Shown here: positions 1 to 5,163 of the stretch, in pieces
Position numbering within the stretch: position 1 is the first letter of the stretch
Layout of the letters: each line of letters opens with the position of its first letter
Assembly (NCBI GenBank): GCA_028869395.1
Contig: JAGWSE010000110.1
Coordinates: 1 to 5,163 of the forward strand
Length of the DNA stretch: 5,163 bases
DNA from: Alphaproteobacteria bacterium
GTDB taxonomy: Bacteria > Pseudomonadota > Alphaproteobacteria > Caulobacterales > Caulobacteraceae
Direction of reading: 5' to 3'
Notes under the pieces: model-generated
The model's database searches: none
The model's input: only the letters and a program-made list of their open reading frames with translations
Told to the model about the DNA's origin: nothing
Position numbers and translations under genes: made by a program

Positions 1-704
1 CCGTCCACCGGCGCTATCACCACCGGGAGCTCACCTTCGGCCTGCTCTACGCCTTTTCGGAGAACTTCATCCTGCCGCTGAGCCACGACGAGGTGGTGCA
101 CGGCAAGGGCTCGATCCTGTCGCGCATGCCCGGCGATGACTGGCAGAAGTTCGCGAACGCCCGCGCCTACTACGGCTTCATGTGGGGTTACCCGGGCAAG
201 AAGCTGCTGTTCATGGGCCAGGACTTCGGCCAGTGGTCGGAATGGAACTTCAACCAGAGCCTCGACTGGCGCCTCGCGCAGCACCCGCGCCATCAGGGTC
301 TTCGGCAGGCCGTGCGGGATCTGAACCGCGTCTACCGCGAAAACCCGGCGCTGCACGCCGGCGACAATGAGGCGGGCGGATTCCGCTGGATCGTGGTGGA
401 CGACGAGGACCAGTCGGTGGCCGCGTGGCTGAGGCTGTCGCCGGGCGAGGCGCCCGTGGCGGTGGTCTGCAACTTCACGCCGGAACCCAGGCGAGGCTAC
501 CGCATGGGTCTGCCGCAGGCCGGTTTCTGGCGCGAGGTCTTCAATTCGGATGCGGAGCCCTATGGCGGATCGGGGCTGGGGAACCTGGGCGGCGTCACGG
601 CCCACGAGGCGTCCTCGCACGGGCTCCCCGCCAGCGCCGAGATCGTCCTTCCGCCGCTCGCCACAGTCTATTTCCGGTATGAACCCGATGGCCCAAGATC
701 CTAG
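1..704 (+). CDS. glgB: 1,4-alpha-glucan (glycogen) branching enzyme, C-terminal part, 5' end outside window
   Basis: Family GH13 enzyme that cuts an alpha-1,4 chain and re-attaches it as an alpha-1,6 branch on cytoplasmic glycogen. The reading frame is open from the window edge (first whole codon at base 3) to TAG at 702-704, giving 233 visible residues, so roughly the first two thirds of a ~730-residue protein is missing. It includes the last part of the (beta/alpha)8 barrel with the LSHDEVVHGK motif; its Asp (bases 87-89) matches the third catalytic acid, Asp526 of E. coli GlgB. The nucleophile Asp and acid/base Glu lie upstream and cannot be checked. RMPGDDWQKFANARAYYG, GKKLLFMG and SLDW are strong family matches. 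From about base 375 the C-terminal beta-sandwich follows (GGFRWIVVDD, CNFTPEPRRGYRMG, SHG, LPPLATVYF). From the catalytic Asp to the end there are 205 residues, essentially as in E. coli, so the C-terminus is intact. A GTG at 93 could look like a start but lies inside the conserved motif. glgC follows 27 bases later. Confidence 0.97.
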   Translation, partial: VHRRYHHRELTFGLLYAFSENFILPLSHDEVVHGKGSILSRMPGDDWQKFANARAYYGFMWGYPGKKLLFMGQDFGQWSEWNFNQSLDWRLAQHPRHQGLRQAVRDLNRVYRENPALHAGDNEAGGFRWIVVDDEDQSVAAWLRLSPGEAPVAVVCNFTPEPRRGYRMGLPQAGFWREVFNSDAEPYGGSGLGNLGGVTAHEASSHGLPASAEIVLPPLATVYFRYEPDGPRS

Positions 705-716
705 ATTGTCCGCCTT

Positions 717-723
717 GGAGGGA
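717..723 (+). promoter_or_regulatory. Shine-Dalgarno site of glgC
   Basis: GGAGGGA lies 8 bases before the ATG at 732, in the 27-base spacer after the glgB stop. It is the clearest ribosome binding site in the window and supports the chosen glgC start over the internal ATG at 777. The spacer has no room for a normal promoter plus leader and no terminator-like hairpin with a T run, so glgC is probably co-transcribed with glgB (inference). Confidence 0.75.
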
Positions 724-731
724 CCGGCCGA

Positions 732-2000
732 ATGAGCGGCGCGCCGACCGTAAGCTCGACCCTGACGCGCCAGGCCATGGCCTATGTGCTGGCAGGCGGC
801 CGCGGCACGCGGCTGATGGAGATGACCGAGGTCCGGGCAAAGCCGGCCGTCTATTTCGGCGGCAAGTTCCGGATCATCGACTTCGCGCTCTCCAACGCGC
901 TGAACTCGGGCATCCGCCGCATCGCGGTGGCGACCCAGTACCGGGCGCACAGCCTCATCCGTCACATGCAACGCGGCTGGAACTTCTTCCGCCCGGAGCG
1001 CAACGAGACCTTCGACATCCTGCCAGCCAGCCAACGCGTCTCGGACCAGTGGTACGTGGGCACCGCCGACGCGGTCTGGCAGAACGCCGACATCCTGCAG
1101 GACTACGAGACCCGTTTCGTGGTCGTGCTGGCGGGCGACCACATCTACAAGATGGACTACGAGCTCATGCTCCAGCAGCACGTGGAGCAGGGCGCCGACG
1201 TGACCGTCGGCTGCCTGGAAGTGCCGAGGCTGGAAGCCCGCGGCTTCGGGGTGATCGCGGTCGACGAGCACGACCGGATCATCGACTTCGTGGAAAAGCC
1301 CGACGATCCGCCGCCGATGCCGGGGCGTGCGGACCTCGCGCTCGCCAGCATGGGCATCTACGTCTTCAACACCGACTTCCTCGTCGAGGTGCTGCGCCAG
1401 GACGCGGCCGATCCGAACTCCAGCCACGACTTCGGCAAGGACATCATCCCGGCGCTCGTGAAGACCGCCAAGGCAGTCGCCCACCCGTTCAGCCGCTCGG
1501 CCATCCGCCCGTCGCCCGACGCCCCGCCCTATTGGCGCGACGTGGGAACGATCGACAGTTATTTCGCCGCCAACATCGATCTGACCGAGGTGGTCCCGGA
1601 CCTCGACCTTTACGATCACTCCTGGCCGATCTGGACCTACAGCGAGATGAACGCGCCGGCGAAGTTCGTCCACGATGAACAGGGCCGCCGGGGGGGCGCC
1701 ACCTCGTCGCTGGTGGCGGGCGGCTGCGTGATCTCCGGCTCGACAATCTGGCGCACGCTGCTGTTCAACCGCGTGCGGATCAACTCCTACTCGCAGGTGG
1801 AGCTGGGCGTAATCATGCCCGACGTGACGATCGGCCGGCGCGTGCGCCTGCGCAATGTGATCGTCGACCGCGGCGTGACGATCCCCGAAGGCCTGGTCGT
1901 CGGCGAGGACCCGGAGATCGACGCCCAGCGCTTCCGGCGCAGTGAGGCCGGCGTCTGTCTGATCACGCAGAAGATGATCGACCGGCTGAGCGAGACGTGA
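732..2000 (+). CDS. glgC: Glucose-1-phosphate adenylyltransferase (ADP-glucose pyrophosphorylase)
   Basis: Makes ADP-glucose and pyrophosphate from ATP and glucose-1-phosphate, the committed and allosterically controlled step of bacterial glycogen synthesis; the family is a cytoplasmic homotetramer. The 422 residues match the usual ~420-430. The N-terminal nucleotidyltransferase domain (about 15-290) shows GGRGTRL (22-28), RAKPAVYFGGK (35-45), WYVGTADAVWQN (107-118), GDHIYKMDY (135-143, with Asp136 matching catalytic Asp142 of E. coli), FVEKP (186-190, Lys189 matching the glucose-1-phosphate-binding Lys195) and YWRDVGT (267-273, Asp270 matching Asp276). A left-handed beta-helix domain follows (about 310-422) with ISGS, IPEGLVVGEDPE and RFRRSE. 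The ATG at 732 has a good ribosome binding site. It is the first canonical start after the glgB stop in this frame, and the residues before Met16 resemble the N-terminus of Agrobacterium GlgC. The stop overlaps the glgA start. Position 34 is Val where I recall a basic residue in E. coli and Agrobacterium (see findings). Confidence 0.98.
   Translation: MSGAPTVSSTLTRQAMAYVLAGGRGTRLMEMTEVRAKPAVYFGGKFRIIDFALSNALNSGIRRIAVATQYRAHSLIRHMQRGWNFFRPERNETFDILPASQRVSDQWYVGTADAVWQNADILQDYETRFVVVLAGDHIYKMDYELMLQQHVEQGADVTVGCLEVPRLEARGFGVIAVDEHDRIIDFVEKPDDPPPMPGRADLALASMGIYVFNTDFLVEVLRQDAADPNSSHDFGKDIIPALVKTAKAVAHPFSRSAIRPSPDAPPYWRDVGTIDSYFAANIDLTEVVPDLDLYDHSWPIWTYSEMNAPAKFVHDEQGRRGGATSSLVAGGCVISGSTIWRTLLFNRVRINSYSQVELGVIMPDVTIGRRVRLRNVIVDRGVTIPEGLVVGEDPEIDAQRFRRSEAGVCLITQKMIDRLSET
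1997..2000 (+). promoter_or_regulatory. glgC-glgA stop/start overlap (GTGA), likely translational coupling
   Basis: The GTG start of glgA (1997-1999) overlaps the TGA stop of glgC (1998-2000). The only purine-rich sequence upstream is a weak GAGCGAG at 1988-1994. Four-base overlaps of this kind usually mean that ribosomes ending on the first gene restart on the second. That would tie synthase output to pyrophosphorylase output; the coupling is inferred, not shown. Confidence 0.7.
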
Positions 2001-3454
2001 GCCGCATCGATGTCCTGGCCGTCGCCTCGGAGATCTTTCCCCTGGTCAAGACCGGCGGGCTGGCCGACGTGGCGGGCGCCCTTCCGAAGGCGCTGGCGCC
2101 GCTCGGCGTGCGCGTGCGCACACTTGTGCCGGGATACGCCTCGGTCATGGCCTTGCTGGAGGAGACGCGCACCGTCCGCAGACTGCCCGACTGGTTCGGC
2201 GGTGCGGCGCGGCTGATCGCGGCCGAGGCGGCGGGGCTCGACCTGTTCGTGCTGGACGCACCGCATCTCTACCGGCGTGAAGGCGGCCCTTATGCGGACT
2301 CCAGCGGGCGCGATTTCGCCGACAATCCGATCCGCTTCGGGGCTCTCGCGCGCATGGCCGCGAGCCTCGGGCAAGGCCTTGCGCCACGCTACCGGCCGGC
2401 GATCGTCCACGCCCACGACTGGCAGACGGGGCTTGCGCCGGCCTACCTGAGCTACGACGGCGGGCGGCGCCCGGCGGTGGTCTTCACCATCCACAACCTG
2501 GCCTTCCAGGGGCAGTTCGACCCGCGGCTGCTGGAGAGCCTCGGCCTGCCCGCGGAATCCTTCACACCCGACGGCGTCGAGTACTATGGCGACATCGGCT
2601 TCCTGAAGTCCGGCGTCAGGCTGGCCGACCGGATCACCACCGTCTCGCCCACCTACGCCACGGAGATCTGCACGCCGCAGGGCGGCATGGGCATGGACGG
2701 CCTGCTCCGCGGACGCGCCGACCGGCTGATCGGCATACTCAACGCCATCGACACGGATGTTTGGGATCCCTCAACCGATCCGATGATCGACGCGGAATAC
2801 ACGGCCGGCCAGGTGGAGCGGCGCGCGGCCAACAAGGCGGCGCTTCAGAACCGGATGCGGCTGGAGGCCGATCCGGAGGCGCCGCTCTTCGGGGTGGTCA
2901 GCCGGCTCTCCTGGCAGAAGGGGCTGGACCTGCTGCTCGAGGCGCTGCCGGCGCTCATCGCCGAGGGCGCGCAACTTGCCCTCCTCGGCTCAGGGGACGC
3001 CGCCCTGGAAGCCGGCTTTCAGGCCGCGATCAGGGCTCACCCGGGGCGCATCGGCTGCGTGTTCGGCTACGACGAGGCGCTGGCGCATCAGGTCCAGGCA
3101 GGCGCCGACGCGATTCTGGTCCCCTCCCGCTTCGAACCGTGTGGGCTGACCCAGCTCTGCGCCCTGCGCTATGGAGCCGTTCCCGTGGTCTCTCGGGTGG
3201 GCGGGCTGGCGGACACCGTGATCGACGCCGGTCCGATGGCGCTGGCCGCGGGCGCCGCCACCGGCATCCAGTTCGCGCCCGTCGAGACCGCCGCGCTGGA
3301 GATGGCGCTCAGGCGGGCCGCCAGCCTCTACCGCAAGCCCGCGACCTGGCGGAAACTCCAGCGGGCCGGCATGGCGGTCGACGTCTCGTGGACAGGGCCC
3401 GCTCAGCAGTACGCGGAGCTCTACGCCGAGCTTATTCGCGAGCGGGCGGGCTGA
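1997..3454 (+). CDS. glgA: Glycogen synthase, ADP-glucose-dependent
   Basis: Family GT5 retaining glucosyltransferase that adds glucose from ADP-glucose to the non-reducing ends of alpha-1,4-glucan in the cytoplasm. The 485 residues match the usual ~475-490. The N-terminal Rossmann domain (about 1-245) has KTGGLADV (18-25; Lys18 matches ADP-glucose-binding Lys15 of E. coli), VHAHDWQTGLAPAYL (137-151; His140 in the conserved HAHDW) and FTIHNLAFQG (163-172). The second GT-B domain has ILNAIDTDVWDP (247-258), SRLSWQKGLD (302-311; Arg303 and Lys308 match the phosphate-contacting Arg300 and Lys305), LLGSGD (329-334), and SRFEPCGLTQL (377-387; Glu380 matches catalytic Glu377), followed by GGLADTV (402-408). 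The GTG at 1997 is chosen because the conserved N-terminal strand (IDVLAVASEIFPL) begins within a few residues of it and no nearby in-frame ATG fits. Nothing is missing or broken. It lies directly downstream of glgC, which supplies its substrate. Confidence 0.98.
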   Translation: MSRIDVLAVASEIFPLVKTGGLADVAGALPKALAPLGVRVRTLVPGYASVMALLEETRTVRRLPDWFGGAARLIAAEAAGLDLFVLDAPHLYRREGGPYADSSGRDFADNPIRFGALARMAASLGQGLAPRYRPAIVHAHDWQTGLAPAYLSYDGGRRPAVVFTIHNLAFQGQFDPRLLESLGLPAESFTPDGVEYYGDIGFLKSGVRLADRITTVSPTYATEICTPQGGMGMDGLLRGRADRLIGILNAIDTDVWDPSTDPMIDAEYTAGQVERRAANKAALQNRMRLEADPEAPLFGVVSRLSWQKGLDLLLEALPALIAEGAQLALLGSGDAALEAGFQAAIRAHPGRIGCVFGYDEALAHQVQAGADAILVPSRFEPCGLTQLCALRYGAVPVVSRVGGLADTVIDAGPMALAAGAATGIQFAPVETAALEMALRRAASLYRKPATWRKLQRAGMAVDVSWTGPAQQYAELYAELIRERAG

Positions 3455-3456
3455 AG
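3448..3456 (+). promoter_or_regulatory. glgA-glgX junction with weak ribosome binding site
   Basis: Only 2 bases (3455-3456) separate the glgA TGA (3452-3454) from the glgX ATG (3457-3459). The nearest Shine-Dalgarno-like sequence is a short GGG at 3448-3450, within the last glgA codons and 6 bases from the ATG. Translation of glgX therefore probably depends on ribosomes arriving from glgA (inference). Confidence 0.5.
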
Positions 3457-5163
3457 ATGCCGGCGGGGCGCGTCACCTCAGGGTCGCCGGAGCCGCTGGG
3501 GGTCACGCTTACCGTGGACGGCGTGAACGTGGCGGTCGCCTCGCTGACGGCCGACGCGGTCGACTTCTGCCTCTTCGAGGAAGCCGGCGGCGAGCGTCGG
3601 ATCCGCCTGCCCGAGCGGACGGGGGAGGTGTTCCACGGCCATGTCGAGGGCGTGGGCGAAGGCGCTCGCTATGGCCTGCGCGCCCATGGACCGTTCGATC
3701 CGGCGCGGGGCCTGCGGTTCGACCCGGGCAAGTTGCTGGTCGACCCCTACGCGGTGGCCCTGGATGGGCCCTTCCACCTCGATCCCGCCATCTTCTCCGC
3801 ACCGGAGGAAGCCCTCGACAGCGGGCCCGTGGTCCCAAAGGCGATCGTCACGCCGCGGGCGCCCGAGGCGTCGCCGCAGCTGATCGTTCCGTGGGAGCGC
3901 GCGGTGATCTACGAGGCGCACGTCCGCGGATTGACCCGGCTTCATCCCGACGTCCCGGAGCCGGTGCGTGGAACCTTCGCCGCGCTCGCCTGCCCGCCCG
4001 TCATCGAACACCTGCAGGCGCTCGGGATCACGACGCTCGAGCTACTGCCGAGCGCCGCGTGGATCGACGAGCGCCACCTGCCGCCGCTCGGCCTTTCGAA
4101 TTACTGGGGCTACAACCCGATCGCCTTCTGTGCGCCCGATCCGCGGCTGGCGCCCGGCGGCTGGGCCGAGGTGCGGAGCGCCACCCGCGCCCTGGCCCAG
4201 GCAGGGATCGAGGTCGTGCTCGACGTGGTGCTGAACCACTCGGGCGAAGGCGATGCGCTCGGGCCGACGCTCTCGCTGCGTGGCCTCGACAACCCCACCT
4301 ACTACCGCCTGGATCGGGACGATCCCGCGCGCTACGTCGATGACGCGGGCACGGGCAACACCTTGGCCCTCGACCGGCCAGCCGGCGTCAGGCTGGCGAT
4401 GGAGGCGCTGCGCACCTGGGCCCGGCGCGGCGGCGTCGCGGGCTTCCGGTTCGACCTGGCGACGGTGCTCGGGCGACGGCCCAACGGCTTCGATCCCGCC
4501 GCCCCCCTGCTTTCGGCCATGCTCCAGGACCCGGAGCTGCGACGCCTCAAGCTTATCGCCGAGCCATGGGACTGCGGTCCCGGCGGCCATCAGCTCAGCC
4601 GCTTTCCCACGGCGTTCGGGGAATGGAACGACCGGTTCCGCGACACGGTGCGGCGCTTCTGGGGCGGCTTCGACGCCACGCGGGGCGAGCTGGCGGCCCG
4701 CCTGGCGGGCTCGCAGGACGTATTCGCCGCCCGTCGCCGGCCCTCGCGCAGCATCAATTTCGTAACCGCCCACGACGGCTTCACCCTGGCCGACCTGGTC
4801 AGCTACGCGGCCAAGCACAACGAGGCGAACGGCGAGGACAACCGCGACGGGACCGACGGCAACTGGTCCTGGAACAGCGGCGTCGAAGGCCCGAGCGACG
4901 AGTCGGCCATCCAGGCCAGGCGCCTCGCCGACCAGAGGGCGCTGCTGGCGACGCTTGTCCTCTCACGCGGTACGCCGATGATCTCCATGGGCGCCGAGCT
5001 CGGCCAGAGCCAGGGCGGCAACAACAACGCCTACGCCCAGGACAACGCGACCGCCTGGCTCGACTGGGCGCGCGATGACGCGGGGCTGACCGGCTGGGTC
5101 GCCCGGCTGGCGGCGATCCGCCAGGCCGAGCCGGTGCTGCGGGAGGACCGGTTCCTCACCGGC
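3457..5163 (+). CDS. glgX: Glycogen debranching enzyme (isoamylase type), 3' end outside window
   Basis: Family GH13 alpha-1,6-glucosidase that removes the short limit branches left by glycogen phosphorylase. The frame is open from ATG 3457 to the window end: 569 residues visible of an expected ~650-700, so the final C-terminal beta domain is missing. An N-terminal CBM48-like domain (about 8-105) includes HGPFDPARGLRFDPGKLLVD and PYAVALDGP. The catalytic barrel follows from about residue 148: VIYEAHVRGLTRLHPDVPE, LGLSNYWGYNP, LDVVLNHSGEG (region I, from 255), GNTLALDRP, GFRFDLA (329-335, nucleophile Asp333), LIAEPWDCGPGG (acid/base Glu369), TAHDGFTLADLV (Asp440) and QGGNNNAYAQDN (519-530). 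These acids match E. coli GlgX Asp336, Glu371 and Asp443. The ATG is chosen because the conserved PLGVTLTVDGVNVAVAS segment begins about 13 residues later, the usual distance. MGAELG (511-516) replaces the more common GDEFG; I recall this variant in alphaproteobacterial GlgX, and it is not a catalytic site. The TreX/isoamylase family is a less likely alternative given the glg neighbours. Confidence 0.96.
   Translation, partial: MPAGRVTSGSPEPLGVTLTVDGVNVAVASLTADAVDFCLFEEAGGERRIRLPERTGEVFHGHVEGVGEGARYGLRAHGPFDPARGLRFDPGKLLVDPYAVALDGPFHLDPAIFSAPEEALDSGPVVPKAIVTPRAPEASPQLIVPWERAVIYEAHVRGLTRLHPDVPEPVRGTFAALACPPVIEHLQALGITTLELLPSAAWIDERHLPPLGLSNYWGYNPIAFCAPDPRLAPGGWAEVRSATRALAQAGIEVVLDVVLNHSGEGDALGPTLSLRGLDNPTYYRLDRDDPARYVDDAGTGNTLALDRPAGVRLAMEALRTWARRGGVAGFRFDLATVLGRRPNGFDPAAPLLSAMLQDPELRRLKLIAEPWDCGPGGHQLSRFPTAFGEWNDRFRDTVRRFWGGFDATRGELAARLAGSQDVFAARRRPSRSINFVTAHDGFTLADLVSYAAKHNEANGEDNRDGTDGNWSWNSGVEGPSDESAIQARRLADQRALLATLVLSRGTPMISMGAELGQSQGGNNNAYAQDNATAWLDWARDDAGLTGWVARLAAIRQAEPVLREDRFLTG

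Larger units (their letters stand above)
1..5163 (+). other. Glycogen metabolism operon segment glgB-glgC-glgA-glgX
   Basis: Four same-strand genes are separated by 27, -4 and 2 bases, which strongly suggests one transcript. Three make glycogen (precursor, chain, branches) and the fourth debranches it during use. I see no internal terminator or convincing promoter. The operon promoter and any glgP or pgm partner would lie outside the window; those two genes often accompany glg clusters in this class. Confidence 0.9.

Noticed and set aside
93..704. Independent small gene starting at GTG 93
   Set aside because: The open frame continues upstream to the window edge with clear GlgB similarity (LTFGLLYAFSENFILPLSHDE), so GTG 93 is an internal Val codon.
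708..724. Possible small hairpin (GTCC...GGAC) around the glgC ribosome binding site
   Set aside because: The stem is only 4 base pairs with a 9-base loop, well within chance for this composition, and there is no T run. It is neither a terminator nor a credible riboswitch.
1049..1678. A 209-codon plus-strand frame inside glgC
   Set aside because: It is a frame-shifted reading of glgC with an Arg/Gly/Ala-rich product. The glgC frame carries all the family motifs across the same bases.
1787..2494. A 235-codon open frame on the minus strand across the glgC-glgA junction
   Set aside because: It lies wholly opposite two well-conserved genes. Its translation is rich in Arg, Pro and Ala with no recognisable domain, as expected from antisense frames in high-G+C coding DNA.
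3478..4011. A 177-codon open frame on the minus strand opposite the glgX 5' region
   Set aside because: It overlaps the CBM48 and early barrel coding sequence of GlgX and has a low-complexity Arg/Gly/His-rich translation with no recognisable fold.
4042..4818. A 258-codon open frame on the minus strand inside glgX
   Set aside because: It is fully antisense to the conserved catalytic barrel of GlgX, and I see no family motif or plausible ribosome binding site. It is a composition artefact.

Overview
The window is a tightly packed, high-G+C, plus-strand stretch of a bacterial glycogen operon in the order glgB (3' part) - glgC - glgA - glgX (5' part). Both outer genes run off the window ends. 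There is no intergenic gap longer than 27 bases, and I see no RNA gene, mobile element, CRISPR array, repeat family or terminator.

Organism: most likely an alphaproteobacterium. GlgC has the Agrobacterium/Rhodobacter-type N-terminus (AMAYVLAGGRG, RPERNETFDILPASQRV). GlgX has the AAWIDERHLPPLGLSNYWGYN-like segment and the MGAELGQSQGG-like segment that I recall from alphaproteobacterial GlgX proteins. The codons are strongly biased to G/C in third position. I cannot place it to genus from sequence alone.

Layout: 1-704 is the C-terminal third of the glycogen branching enzyme. Bases 705-731 are a short spacer holding a good Shine-Dalgarno site (717-723). ADP-glucose pyrophosphorylase (glgC) is at 732-2000. 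Glycogen synthase (glgA) is at 1997-3454, starts with GTG and overlaps the glgC stop by 4 bases. Glycogen debranching enzyme (glgX) runs from 3457 to beyond the window, starting 2 bases after the glgA stop.

How the genes work together: GlgC makes ADP-glucose from glucose-1-phosphate and ATP and is the usual allosteric control point. GlgA extends alpha-1,4 chains from ADP-glucose, and GlgB adds alpha-1,6 branches. GlgX removes short branches during breakdown, normally after a phosphorylase (GlgP) that is not in this window. All catalytic residues I could check are present, so the operon looks functional. I found no undescribed system. The most useful detail is the pattern of effector-site residues in GlgC, which differs from E. 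coli and, at Val34, also from the alphaproteobacterial sequences I remember.
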